Part shown: in pieces, positions 1-8,965 of the stretch
Numbering within the stretch: the first letter of the stretch is position 1
Layout: each line of letters starts with the position of its first letter
DNA from: G965222535 sp965222535
Lineage (GTDB): Bacteria; Pseudomonadota; Gammaproteobacteria; HK1
Assembly (NCBI GenBank): GCA_965222535.1
Contig: OZ244957.1
Location: 1,364,001 to 1,428,000, forward strand
Direction of reading: 5' to 3'
Length of the DNA: 64,000 nt
Made by a program: the position numbers and the translations under genes
The notes under the pieces: model-generated
Seen by the model: only the letters and a program-made list of their open reading frames with translations
Told to the model about the DNA's origin: nothing
Database searches by the model: none

Positions 1-213
1 CGCAACCTGTATCGGCGCGTTGAGGTGTGCTTCCCGATCCTTGACCCTCAGCTGCGCCAACGCATCGTTGAACAGGGGCTACAATACTACCTAGACGACA
101 ACCTGCAAGCGTGGTGCCTCAACACCGATGGCACATGGATACGCCGTCAAGTGGAAGGCAATGCCCCGGCGCAAAGCGCGCAGCAGCGCTTGCTGGAGAC
201 GCTGGCGGAGTAA
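1..213 (+). CDS. ppk1: Polyphosphate kinase 1, C-terminal end (partial)
   Basis: The window opens inside this gene; about 70 codons remain before TAA. The opening residues RNLYRRVEVCFPI match the conserved C-terminal catalytic stretch of polyphosphate kinase 1, which makes inorganic polyphosphate from ATP. The frame is open to base 1, so the real start lies upstream. glmU follows on the same strand after about 140 bp in which I see no other signal. The identification rests on a short but characteristic segment. Confidence 0.8.
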   Translation, partial: RNLYRRVEVCFPILDPQLRQRIVEQGLQYYLDDNLQAWCLNTDGTWIRRQVEGNAPAQSAQQRLLETLAE

Positions 214-351
214 GCACCTTCTGTTGTCCTTCTCCTCCCGCCGCTACCCATCCCTTTGCGCGTGCGATGCCGCGCCTCGCGCTACCCCGCACGCGGTGTC
301 GTTGCGCTGGCGCTTGATCACAAAAGCTGACCCGCCGAGTGAAAAACTTTG

Positions 352-1737
352 ATGACCGACCTGCATGTCGTAATCCTCGCGGCGGGCAACAGCCGCCGCA
401 TGCGCTCGGCGACCCCCAAAGTCGTACACCACTTAGCCGGTAAGCCGTTGCTGGCGCATGTCGTTGACGCGGCACGGCGCCTAGGGGAGGCTCACATCCA
501 TATCGTCTGTGGTCGCCAGCAGCCGCGGCTGGCGCAAGCGCTGGCACCCTTATCTCTTCCTCCCGATGCACTCAGTTGGGTGCCACAGGCGATGCAATTG
601 GGCACTGCCAATGCGCTTGCTCAGGCGATGCCGGCGATTCCGTCCGCAACCACAACGCTGGTGCTCTACGGCGATGTGCCGTTGCTCGATAGCGATACGC
701 TGAAAGCAGCGGTCGCGGCAACCGCCACCGGAGCCCTTGGCCTTGTGACGGTAGCGCTTGACGATGCAAGCGGTTATGGTCGCGTGGTGCGTGCGCACGA
801 TGGTGCGGTGCAGTGCATCATTGAAGACAAAGACGCGAGTCCTGAAGAACGCACGATCAGCGAAGTCAGCACCGGCATTCTCGCGGCGCGCAGTGGAACC
901 CTAGCGGCCTGGCTGCGGCGCGTGGATAACCACAACGCCCAACGGGAGTATTATCTGACCGATGTGATCGCCTTAGCGGTTGCTGACGGGATCGCGGTGC
1001 AGACGATTCGCGCTGCTACCGCAGAGTCGGTCGCCGGAGTCAACGATCGCGCTCAGTTAGCGCGCCTTGAGCGCTATGCGCAGCAACAAACCGCCCAGCG
1101 TCTGATGTGGCACGGTGTAACGCTTGCCGATCCAGCGCGCTTTGACGTACGCGGTGAGGTCGATATCGCCCCCGATGTGTTCATCGACATCAACGTCGTG
1201 TTGGAAGGGAAAGTCACTCTCGGCAGCGGGGGAACCATCGGCCCCCACAGCGTTATTCAGGATTCCGCAATCGGTAGCAATACGCGCATTTTGGCCCACT
1301 GCCATATCGCTGGGGCGCAGATCGGCAGCGATTGTTGCATCGGCCCCTTCGCCCGCTTGCGACCAGGTACCATACTCGGCGACGGCGTTCATGTCGGTAA
1401 TTTTGTCGAGATCAAACACAGCAACATCGGCGACCATTCCAAAGCCAACCACCTCAGCTACCTCGGCGATGCGCGCATCGGTAGCGAAGTCAACATCGGC
1501 GCGGGTACCATCACCTGCAACTACGACGGCGTTGACAAACACCCAACGGAGATAAAAGACGGTGCCTTCATCGGCTCCGGCTGCGAACTGGTGGCACCCA
1601 TCACGGTCGGCAAAGGCGCTACGGTCGGTGCCGGCTCAACCCTAAGCAAAGACGTTGCCGCCGATTCCCTAACATTCAACCGCGCCCCGGTGCAAACACT
1701 CAAGCGCTGGCAGCGCCCACGCAAGAAACCCGTCTAG
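352..1737 (+). CDS. glmU: Bifunctional GlmU: GlcNAc-1-P uridyltransferase / GlcN-1-P acetyltransferase
   Basis: This enzyme makes UDP-N-acetylglucosamine, the precursor of peptidoglycan and lipopolysaccharide, in the cytosol. The N-terminal pyrophosphorylase domain begins with LAAG (residues 9-12), then R16-M17 and PK at 22-23. The C-terminal half is a left-handed beta helix of hexapeptide repeats, and the acetyltransferase signature NIGAGTITCNYDG is complete. The length of 461 residues is normal for the family. I chose the ATG at 352; an in-frame TTG lies one codon upstream. The ribosome binding site is weak. The first two residues after LAAG (NS) differ from the usual KG/GT, but the rest of the site is intact. 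Confidence 0.95.
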   Translation: MTDLHVVILAAGNSRRMRSATPKVVHHLAGKPLLAHVVDAARRLGEAHIHIVCGRQQPRLAQALAPLSLPPDALSWVPQAMQLGTANALAQAMPAIPSATTTLVLYGDVPLLDSDTLKAAVAATATGALGLVTVALDDASGYGRVVRAHDGAVQCIIEDKDASPEERTISEVSTGILAARSGTLAAWLRRVDNHNAQREYYLTDVIALAVADGIAVQTIRAATAESVAGVNDRAQLARLERYAQQQTAQRLMWHGVTLADPARFDVRGEVDIAPDVFIDINVVLEGKVTLGSGGTIGPHSVIQDSAIGSNTRILAHCHIAGAQIGSDCCIGPFARLRPGTILGDGVHVGNFVEIKHSNIGDHSKANHLSYLGDARIGSEVNIGAGTITCNYDGVDKHPTEIKDGAFIGSGCELVAPITVGKGATVGAGSTLSKDVAADSLTFNRAPVQTLKRWQRPRKKPV

Positions 1738-1778
1738 CCTCCCCCGCCAAACCTGCCTTAGCCCCACCGAGAGCGAAC

Positions 1779-2942
1779 ATGCACTTTACTCGGCTCCAAT
1801 TAAAAAACTGGCGAAACTTCACCGCCATCGATCTACCGCTGCAACGGCGCGTTTTCATTATCGGCAACAACGGCTTAGGCAAATCCAACCTGCTGGATGC
1901 GTTGCGCTTTTTACGCGACATCGCCAAAGAAAAAGGCGGAGGATTGCAAGAAGCGATCGACAAGCGCGGTGGGATTGGCCAGATCCGCTCGCTGTTTGCC
2001 CGCGCAGGCACCACGGAGATCACAGTGGCTGCGGAAGAAAGCGCTGCGGCTGCGGAACCGCCGACGCGTTGGCAGTACCAGTTGCTGCTGAAGCAAGAGT
2101 CTGACGGGAAGCACCGCCCCTGCGTTGAGAAAGAAAGTGTAACCAAGGACGGCGAGTCCTTATTGAACCGACCAGACGATGGCGACAAAAAAGATCGTGA
2201 AAACCGGATCCAAACCGCTCTGGAGCAGACCCGCGCCAACGCCGGTTTTCGTCCGTTGGTTAAATTTTTCCAGAATATGCGCTACCTGCACATGGTGCCG
2301 CAGTTGGTGCGTCATGCCGCCGACTTCCAAGGCAAGGTACTGGCCGATGATCCGTTTGGTCAAGGGTTGCTGGAGCGGATGGCGCAATTACAAGCCAACT
2401 CCCGTGCTTCGCGTCTGCGGCGGATCAGCAAAGTGCTGCAACAGATAAAGCCCCGGTTCGGTGATTTTGAGTTTAAACGCGACCATAAGACCGGAAAACC
2501 GCATTTGCGGTTCCGCTATCAGGATTGGCGCAAACACGGTTCGTTTCAAACCGAAGAGCATTTATCGGACGGTGAATTGCGCTTAATCGGTTTAGTCTGG
2601 ACGTTGCTGGAAAGCAACCCGGTGATCATGCTGGAAGAGCCGGAGATCTCGTTCAATGAGGGCATCGTAAACGCCTTGCCGGGGATGTTCGCACAGGCAA
2701 CCAGAAGCCGCAAAAAAGGCTCCAGCCAGATCATCCTGACCACCCACAGCCGCGCCCTGTTGAGCGATGAGGGCATCAGCGGCGATGAAGTCGTACTGTT
2801 GAAGGCTACCGGCGAAAGTACGACAGCTATCTTAGCGAGGGACGATCCGTCTGTTTTAGCTCAACTGAAGGTTGGGTTGATGGTCGCCGATGCCGTGCTT
2901 CCCCACGCCCAGGGCAGCCTTAATCTTAATTTTCTCGATTAA
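1779..2942 (+). CDS. AAA/ABC-type ATPase of the RecF/OLD-like (AAA_21) class, putative defence ATPase
   Basis: A 387-residue ATPase of the SMC/RecF-like class. Visible motifs are Walker A GNNGLGKS at residues 29-36, an ABC-like signature LSDGELR near 262, Walker B VIMLEEPE near 282 and the switch histidine in TTHSR near 323. The N-terminus (LKNWRNF) is typical of overcoming-lysogenization-defect-like and DUF2813-like ATPases. The next gene follows after 20 bp on the same strand and encodes a possible TOPRIM-like protein, so the two probably form one operon. ATPase plus nuclease pairs of this shape are common anti-phage modules; that role is inferred here. No membrane segments are seen. Confidence 0.8.
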   Translation: MHFTRLQLKNWRNFTAIDLPLQRRVFIIGNNGLGKSNLLDALRFLRDIAKEKGGGLQEAIDKRGGIGQIRSLFARAGTTEITVAAEESAAAAEPPTRWQYQLLLKQESDGKHRPCVEKESVTKDGESLLNRPDDGDKKDRENRIQTALEQTRANAGFRPLVKFFQNMRYLHMVPQLVRHAADFQGKVLADDPFGQGLLERMAQLQANSRASRLRRISKVLQQIKPRFGDFEFKRDHKTGKPHLRFRYQDWRKHGSFQTEEHLSDGELRLIGLVWTLLESNPVIMLEEPEISFNEGIVNALPGMFAQATRSRKKGSSQIILTTHSRALLSDEGISGDEVVLLKATGESTTAILARDDPSVLAQLKVGLMVADAVLPHAQGSLNLNFLD

Positions 2943-2962
2943 GCTGCCTGCCGCTAAACCCG

Positions 2963-3601
2963 ATGCCGATTGATATCATCGCTGCCGCAGAGGATCAGCT
3001 ACTGGCGGCGATAGCGATGCGGTTGCTGCAAGAATGCGGCGATAAATACCAGCTACAAGGGAGGATACAAACGCTGAATGGGAGTGTGGAATTGGACAAA
3101 AAAGCACGGAAATGGAATCAATCGGCGATCAATGGCAATGTGCATTTTGTACTGCGGGATCTGGATACCTTGGCTTCGCCACAAGATTCCAAGTACTGCC
3201 CGGCCAAGAAAATTGCCAAGCTGTTGGAAAAAGCGGAAAAACACCGCCGCTTTTTATTTTGTATCGCGGTAGCGGAGGCCGAGAATTGGCTGCTTGGTGA
3301 TTTCGAGAATCTGTGTCAGTTTTTGAAATGCTCTGTAAAGGTGCAACAACCTGCCCCAGACACTATCAAAAACGGGAAGGAATTTTTGCGGGATCTGGTG
3401 CAGTGCTCCCGAAGCAAAACTATCCGCGAAGGATTATCACCGCACGGAACCGCCAAGGTAGGGCCACTGTGGAACGCACTGTTGCCGCAATTCGTGCGCG
3501 AAGACTGGTGCCCTGCGATAGCAGCCGAGCGCAGTAAAAGCCTACGATTTACCCGTACGCGGCTGCGCGACTTTGAAAAACCGTGCGGCAGGCGCTCCTA
3601 A
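2963..3601 (+). CDS. Putative TOPRIM/DUF4276-like effector partner of the upstream ATPase
   Basis: A 212-residue soluble protein. I do not recognise it with certainty. It has an early acidic position (AAAED), a DLD acidic motif in VLRDLDTL, then AVAEAENWLLGD and a C-terminal WCPAIAAERSKSL segment. This order of acidic residues resembles small TOPRIM or DUF4276 proteins encoded beside RecF-like ATPases. It starts 20 bp after the ATPase stop, with no clear Shine-Dalgarno of its own, which suggests coupled translation. The stop lies at the edge of a dispersed intergenic repeat. A nuclease role is inference; an alternative is a regulatory partner without catalysis. Confidence 0.6.
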   Translation: MPIDIIAAAEDQLLAAIAMRLLQECGDKYQLQGRIQTLNGSVELDKKARKWNQSAINGNVHFVLRDLDTLASPQDSKYCPAKKIAKLLEKAEKHRRFLFCIAVAEAENWLLGDFENLCQFLKCSVKVQQPAPDTIKNGKEFLRDLVQCSRSKTIREGLSPHGTAKVGPLWNALLPQFVREDWCPAIAAERSKSLRFTRTRLRDFEKPCGRRS

Positions 3602-3602
3602 T

Positions 3603-3662
3603 CAAAAATAAAACGCTCTCCCTTCCCCAACCCCCATCCCGTTCAAGGTTTTTCGATGCTCC
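3603..3662 (-). repeat. Partial copy of the dispersed intergenic repeat (G-rich half)
   Basis: The segment reads as CCCCAACCCCCATCCCGTTCAAGG followed by TTTTTCGA, which is the reverse complement of the G-rich half of the repeat found throughout the window. It fills most of the gap between the two convergent ATPase/nuclease operons and may end transcription there. The hairpin half is missing. Confidence 0.65.
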
Positions 3663-3695
3663 ATGAATTCTCCCAGTGGATTGGCGGATGAGGAT

Positions 3696-4187
3696 TCAAG
3701 GATTCTGCTCAGGAAAAAATGCTTTCCACAAGGAATCACCGCATTCGATTCGCCGAACCACTTCGTTTTGTTGGTGAAATTTAATTTTATCCAGTGGTTT
3801 TCTGATCCCCTTCCGTCCATATTTACGTTTAATCGAGCCGCCGCAAGCGACAATCGGGCGAAACTTGAATGTTCTGCTTTGCTCCTCGTTCGGTAGCAGC
3901 TTTTCTGCGGTGCGCGCACCGGCTCGAAGCTGTAACACTACTTCACTGACGTCTGGGCTGCCTGATTTCAACTCCAGCGGGGCAACCCAGGTGGTTTCTT
4001 TACCTTGTACCCGACCGATGAACAGGTAATCACAGCGCTTGGCATTTTCTTCGATTAGGGCGCTGGCCTTGTCCATATCGATCAAAACGTATGGCTTTTG
4101 TAGGTTTCCCAAACGCAGTCGGCACCCATCACCGCATTTATCGGCCATGGGGTATGCCTTACGGATCTTAGCTATCGGATCATCCAT
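3696..4187 (-). CDS. Putative PD-(D/E)XK-type nuclease subunit paired with an ATPase
   Basis: A 163-residue protein. The open frame extends further upstream, but the ATG at 4187 is preferred because it begins 4 bp after the stop of the ATPase gene (TAA at 4194-4192), a spacing typical of translational coupling. The core shows D53 in RCDYLFIG, then E72-L-K74 in APLELKSG and a downstream Q in VVLQLRAG. D...ExK...Q is the pattern of PD-(D/E)XK nucleases. I do not recognise a named family. Two cysteines (CGDGC, residues 18-22) could bind metal. Together with the ATPase it resembles two-gene defence modules. Nuclease activity is inference from motif order. Confidence 0.6.
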   Translation of the reverse strand: MDDPIAKIRKAYPMADKCGDGCRLRLGNLQKPYVLIDMDKASALIEENAKRCDYLFIGRVQGKETTWVAPLELKSGSPDVSEVVLQLRAGARTAEKLLPNEEQSRTFKFRPIVACGGSIKRKYGRKGIRKPLDKIKFHQQNEVVRRIECGDSLWKAFFPEQNP

Positions 4188-4191
4188 GGCT

Positions 4192-5742
4192 TTAGCCCGG
4201 ATCGGCACGGGACGAAACCTCCGCCCACTCGTTATGCAAAACCCTCGCCACTTCATCAAAGCCGGATGGATAGGTATCGGATTCTGCATCCAGCTTAATC
4301 TCATTCACCAGCGATCCTTTGGGACGTTGGCTGGGGCTGAATAACCAGACCCCTACCTGCGCGGGCGAAAGCGCCTGCTCGGCGCTGGGGAGGCCGGCGC
4401 GTTGCGCTTCCGGGATGTCCGAGGCACGTACCAGATTGGCAAGCTCTTCGAGGATCCACTCGCTGTGGGTGGTAACGATGATCCGCACCCCGGCACGTAC
4501 GGCACGCCCCAGGTGGCGGATGAACGCTACCTGCATCGCCGGGTGCAGGTGGGATTCCGGCTCTTCGATGATCAGCATGTCCCCTTCCCTGACGACATGA
4601 CGCAGGTATAACACCACGGGTGCCAGCTCCGAGACCATCGACGAGGCGTTCATCAACGGCAAGCTCTTTTTCCATCCCTCAGGGCGGTAGAAAAACGCCG
4701 GGTAGCCTTTGCCCAGCAGCGGGTTTGGCTCATCCCGCACCGAACCCTTCAGGACCTGCTGCTCCAAGCCGTTGGCAAGTGCCTCGCCGATTCCAGTGTC
4801 TCTTCCTCGGGCCTCGCCCATTCCAATCAACTGCTCCAAGAAATCCGCCAACACCCCCGATAGCAGAGGCACCGCTGGAGCGCGCCGAATCCCGGCGCTG
4901 GTTGCATTGTCGATCAAGGCACTGACTACCACCCGGTGCGCATGCATGACACCGGTACGATCGGCGGGCAGGTAGTAGGTGGGCTGTCGCGCATCATCGA
5001 AGCTATCCCTGAAAGCGCTCAGCGCGATTAGGGAGAGCATTCTTGTCGCGATCCGTTCCTGAGAAGCTCCTGATTCCTCTGTATAGCCAAAGCCCCTGCG
5101 CAGAAAATCCAAAATATCCCCGCTTATCGATAATGGCGGATTCTCTGGGGTGATGCTGGGGGCTGGGGGCTTGGATTGCCCGATGTTGAAGCGGTATTCA
5201 ATGGAATCATCGGTGCCTCTCCTGTTCAACATGATCTGAGTCTTTTTCGCGCCCGGACGGTGCACCAGTTGCTGTGTGCCCCCAAGGCCAAAACAGCGTT
5301 GCAGCTCGGTATCCAACTCATCCTGGAAAGCGCGTACTAACTGAAGCAGATGAGGACGCACCAGGGTTGCGATCGCATCCGGTAGCCGAATCCCTGCCGA
5401 GGAGGTATTTTTGCGGGGCTCCGAACTGATTTGTTTCAGCCAATCGAGCACTTGACCGGCCTGTTGCGCAGAGACTTTCGACTCTGGTGGGAATTCCATT
5501 AAATGACGGCCGAGTCGCCTGTGTCGCCTCATCAATCCGTAGCCTAGGGGCATGTGATCGACGCTGTCCACATAGCCACCAAGCACCCGCTGCAGGGCGT
5601 AGATCAGGATCGCCAGATAGGATTTACCGGTATTGCTCGGGCCGACGAATACCGTCAGCGGCCGCAGTTCGACGTCTGCTGTAACGATGGGGCCAAAATT
5701 ACTTACCTTCAGCCGCATTGGGTGCTTTTCTGATCGGCTCAT
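4192..5742 (-). CDS. AAA_15/AAA_21-type ATPase, putative defence ATPase
   Basis: A 516-residue RecF-like ATPase. From the N-terminus it shows LKVSNFGPI, Walker A GPSNTGKS (about residues 34-41), a long central insertion, a degenerate signature (SSMVSELAPVV), Walker B MLIIEEPESHLHP and a switch histidine in VTTHSEW. EEPESHLHP is a hallmark of this class. I start it at the ATG at 5742, which has AGGA about ten bases upstream; the frame stays open to a TTG at 5760. It is transcribed toward the ATPase/TOPRIM-like operon, with its small nuclease-like partner next. Unlike the other ATPase it lacks a clear LSGGE-like signature. Confidence 0.8.
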   Translation of the reverse strand: MSRSEKHPMRLKVSNFGPIVTADVELRPLTVFVGPSNTGKSYLAILIYALQRVLGGYVDSVDHMPLGYGLMRRHRRLGRHLMEFPPESKVSAQQAGQVLDWLKQISSEPRKNTSSAGIRLPDAIATLVRPHLLQLVRAFQDELDTELQRCFGLGGTQQLVHRPGAKKTQIMLNRRGTDDSIEYRFNIGQSKPPAPSITPENPPLSISGDILDFLRRGFGYTEESGASQERIATRMLSLIALSAFRDSFDDARQPTYYLPADRTGVMHAHRVVVSALIDNATSAGIRRAPAVPLLSGVLADFLEQLIGMGEARGRDTGIGEALANGLEQQVLKGSVRDEPNPLLGKGYPAFFYRPEGWKKSLPLMNASSMVSELAPVVLYLRHVVREGDMLIIEEPESHLHPAMQVAFIRHLGRAVRAGVRIIVTTHSEWILEELANLVRASDIPEAQRAGLPSAEQALSPAQVGVWLFSPSQRPKGSLVNEIKLDAESDTYPSGFDEVARVLHNEWAEVSSRADPG

Positions 5743-5885
5743 GGACGGGTCATCCTGCAAGATGCGTGATTGAACGCGTTTTCACGCGGTGGCGTGGCAA
5801 CGCCCCCTGCCTTGGTGCCGTGTATTTTGCGTAGCTTGGCGGGGCGGGGCGTCTTGGGATAGCTTCGGGCGGGATCTCTAGGAAT

Positions 5886-5942
5886 GAGGGGCAATGCCCT
5901 TTCCAACGATCATTTCATGGTGACGATGAGCGGATCGAGAGG
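5886..5942 (-). repeat. Fragment of the dispersed intergenic repeat
   Basis: Contains GGGCAATGCCCTTTCC and GAGCGGATCGAGAG, which recur at 19440-19490 and 20850-20897 and in reverse at 32565-32600. It lies in the 256-bp gap after the fused acyl-ACP synthetase gene. Nothing else was recognised in this gap. Confidence 0.55.
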
Positions 5943-5998
5943 GTCAGGGGGCTGGCAGGGTGTCAACCTCTCAGCCGCTTTCTGGGATGCGACATACA

Positions 5999-8959
5999 TT
6001 ACTTCTCGGCATCCGTTACGGTGTCACCCGGCGCGGTGCCGGTGTTGAGATGGCTATAGTAAACGTCATGGCGATCGCTAAGATCCGGTTCGCCGCAGCG
6101 CGCAAGGATCTGCGCGCGCGTCTGCTTGCGCAGCTCAAGCGCACACTGCATGGGGGTTCCCTGTGCAATCGGGGCAATCGGGGCGTCAATGTGGAATTGC
6201 ACCAATCCGCTGCGTATTATCCAACTGTTACCGCGCAGAATGCTACGGTTGCCGCGCACCGTGATGGGCACCACGGGGACCTTGGCTTTCGCCGCGGCGG
6301 TGAACGCACCGAGGCGAAACGGCAGCAGCCCGGGCATGCGGTGGAAAGTGCCCTCTGGAAACATCCCCGCGGTGCGACCGTGCTGTAACAGCGCCACCAA
6401 CATCTCTGCTGAGTCGATGCTGTCACGCGTACTTTCACGCTTGACGAACTGGATCCCCATGCGCTCCAGCACGCGACCGAGCAAGGGGATTTTTCTTATC
6501 TGCTGCTTCGCCAAAAACGTAATCGGATACGGGGATATGGCAGACAGCATGAACGCATCTAGGTAACCCGTGTGGTTGATTACTAACACCTTTGGTTGCG
6601 GGTTTTGGAGGTGTTCAATGCCACTTGTGCGGACACGAATGCAGGCCAACCGCAGTAGCCAGCGTGCGATCAGGGCACCGCTGCGCCAATACTGCTGCTG
6701 ACTTAACGGCAGCAGCGTCACCAGCGCGCCAACCAGCACCGCCAACCCGGTGGTTAGCGCCACCCACGCCACCTTGGCGACTTGCAGCAGTTTGGTCAGT
6801 TTCTTGCCGCTGCCACTGCGCACACCGGCCAACCCCAAACGCAGGATCTGCAGCCACACGATCGGGCGCGGACGCTCCAAGGTGCCTTGCTGATACAGAT
6901 CGCGCATCGCGCTGCGCCGGATTTTGCCGCTGGAAGTTTTCAGCACCGTATGCGGTGGCACCAAAAAGATGGCATCGGCAGCCAAATCCAATAGCTTGGA
7001 AGTCACTTCCGTAATGCTTTGTTTAATCCGTTGCTGGTGCAAAGCTGCGCGTTGCCGAGTTTCGGCGACGATGATCAGCTGTTCACTCTCGCGTTGTGTC
7101 GCCGCGGCACCAAATACCGCCACGCAACCGCTGCGCACGCCGTCAATGCCGCCCACCGCGATTTCTAGATCATAGGGATAGATATTCCGCCCAGCGCGGA
7201 TGATCAGGTCTTTGTCACGCCCGGTGATATAGAGTTCGCTGTCGGCAACATACCCCTGATCGCCGGTGCGTACCCAATCGCCATCAAACAATGCCTGTGT
7301 CGCCAAAGGGTTGCGGAAATAGCCGCAGGTCGCCGCTGGACCGCAAAATTGCACATGGCCAACCTGGCGATCGGCTATCTCAGCGCCGCTATCATCGGCG
7401 ATGCGCACCTCAAACCCTGGGATCGGGATGCCGCAGGATACTTGCGCGATCGCGCCCGCGCTGGCCTCCGGCTGCGGGTCCGCCCATTTCAGGGCGGATA
7501 GCTTGGCGGCGTTGATCCAATCCAGACGCGGCGCACGCGGCAACGGTGGGATGGTAACGCCAAGGGTCGCTTCCGCGAGGCCATAAACCGGTGTCAGTGC
7601 GTCAGCGGAAAAATGGCAGCGACCAAAGCGCGCCGCAAATTTTTCCAAGGTGCGGGCATGAACCGGCTCAGCGCCATTGAAAGCAATGCGCCACGATGAC
7701 AGATCGAGAGTCGCCAAGTGCTCCTCGCTGATGCGCCGCAGGCACAGTTCATAGGCGAAATTGGGTGCTCCTGAGAGCGTTCCGCGGTACTTCGAAATGG
7801 CTTCCAGCCAGCGGTTGGGGTGCAGCAAAAAGGTGAGCGGCGACATCAACACCAGCTTTATGCCGTGGTACAGACTGCCAAGCCAAGCACCGATCAGCCC
7901 CATGTCATGGTACAGCGGCAGCCATGATACGAAGACATCCGCCGTGCTGGCGTGCATCGCCTGTCCCATCGAACGCACGCTGGCCAACACGTTGGCATGA
8001 CTTAGCATAACCCCCTTAGGCTGACCAGTGCTGCCGGAGGTGTACTGTAAGAACGCCAGCGCATCGGCGACAACGTGGGCATCGCCGCTGACAGCCGCAC
8101 GGCGCGCTTGCAGTTGTTTGACGGTCACGACCTGCCGCAATCCTGTGACCTGATGCGCCAGCAACCGCGAGATCCTCACCGCTGCGTCAAATGTCACCAG
8201 CAAACACGCACGAGCGTTGGTCAGTATTTTTGCATGGCGCAATAAATGGTCTTCCAATTGCTGCGGGCGGGCCGGTGGGTAGATCGGCACCGGCACCCCT
8301 CCGGCAAGCAAAATACCGCAGAAAACCTGCAAGTATTCAATGCCCACCGGCAGCATAATGGCCACCGCTTCACCCGCTTGCAGGTCGCCCTCGATTAGCG
8401 CGGCGGCGATCTTCTGGGCGTCTTTGTATAACGCTTTATAGGTGTACGCGGTCTCGTTACCGTGTTCATCTTGAAACAGTACATGCACCTTATCGGCATT
8501 GTGCGCCGCGTGCCATGCCAGTACCTGGTTGAGAGTTGTCAGATTATCGGGGATCGTCTGCTGTGTCGGTTGATCGATGGCGTGCGCGCTTGCTGCCGGC
8601 ATCGACGGTGTGGATACGTCAACGTTTATGTTGCGCATCGCCTGCAATAACTCGCGCGGCGTGTCGGCAGCAAGCGCGCTCGATTCCGTCAAATATACCC
8701 CCAATTCACTCTCGATATAGGCAATCAACTCCATGCGCAAGATACTGTCCAGCCCTATCGCCTGGCTGATCGAGGTATCAAGATCGATATTCCGCAAAGG
8801 GCGATTGCCCTCCTGATACGTTGCGGTGAACTGTTGAATAGCGCTCAATAGCTGCTGCGCATCAATGCGCGTGGCGGCGCTTGGCGGCGTGGTGCCGCCA
8901 AGCCCACCTTCAGTTGGCGCTTGAGGGTTGGCTTGAGGGTTGGCTGGTGCGTCTGTCAT
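5999..8959 (-). CDS. ACP - fatty acyl-AMP ligase - 1-acylglycerol-3-phosphate acyltransferase fusion
   Basis: A 986-residue three-domain protein. The N-terminal acyl carrier domain has the phosphopantetheine site GLDSI with Ser72. The middle domain is a fatty acyl-AMP ligase/acyl-CoA synthetase with YTSGSTGQPKG at about 306-316 and YITGRDKD further on. The C-terminal domain is a PlsC-like acyltransferase with NHTGYLD (H796, D801) and FPEGT near 867. The likely job is to activate a fatty acid as adenylate, load it on the built-in carrier and pass it to lysophosphatidic acid or another lipid acceptor. gpsA, which makes the glycerol-3-phosphate backbone, is 6 bp upstream in the same operon. Some hydrophobic stretches before the acyltransferase (near 720-760) may anchor it to the membrane. 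The substrate is unknown. Confidence 0.85.
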   Translation of the reverse strand: MTDAPANPQANPQAPTEGGLGGTTPPSAATRIDAQQLLSAIQQFTATYQEGNRPLRNIDLDTSISQAIGLDSILRMELIAYIESELGVYLTESSALAADTPRELLQAMRNINVDVSTPSMPAASAHAIDQPTQQTIPDNLTTLNQVLAWHAAHNADKVHVLFQDEHGNETAYTYKALYKDAQKIAAALIEGDLQAGEAVAIMLPVGIEYLQVFCGILLAGGVPVPIYPPARPQQLEDHLLRHAKILTNARACLLVTFDAAVRISRLLAHQVTGLRQVVTVKQLQARRAAVSGDAHVVADALAFLQYTSGSTGQPKGVMLSHANVLASVRSMGQAMHASTADVFVSWLPLYHDMGLIGAWLGSLYHGIKLVLMSPLTFLLHPNRWLEAISKYRGTLSGAPNFAYELCLRRISEEHLATLDLSSWRIAFNGAEPVHARTLEKFAARFGRCHFSADALTPVYGLAEATLGVTIPPLPRAPRLDWINAAKLSALKWADPQPEASAGAIAQVSCGIPIPGFEVRIADDSGAEIADRQVGHVQFCGPAATCGYFRNPLATQALFDGDWVRTGDQGYVADSELYITGRDKDLIIRAGRNIYPYDLEIAVGGIDGVRSGCVAVFGAAATQRESEQLIIVAETRQRAALHQQRIKQSITEVTSKLLDLAADAIFLVPPHTVLKTSSGKIRRSAMRDLYQQGTLERPRPIVWLQILRLGLAGVRSGSGKKLTKLLQVAKVAWVALTTGLAVLVGALVTLLPLSQQQYWRSGALIARWLLRLACIRVRTSGIEHLQNPQPKVLVINHTGYLDAFMLSAISPYPITFLAKQQIRKIPLLGRVLERMGIQFVKRESTRDSIDSAEMLVALLQHGRTAGMFPEGTFHRMPGLLPFRLGAFTAAAKAKVPVVPITVRGNRSILRGNSWIIRSGLVQFHIDAPIAPIAQGTPMQCALELRKQTRAQILARCGEPDLSDRHDVYYSHLNTGTAPGDTVTDAEK

Positions 8960-8965
8960 CGCTGC

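Noticed and set aside
1057..1542. 161-codon minus-strand frame
   Set aside because: Antisense of the hexapeptide-repeat region of glmU; periodic codons keep the opposite strand open.
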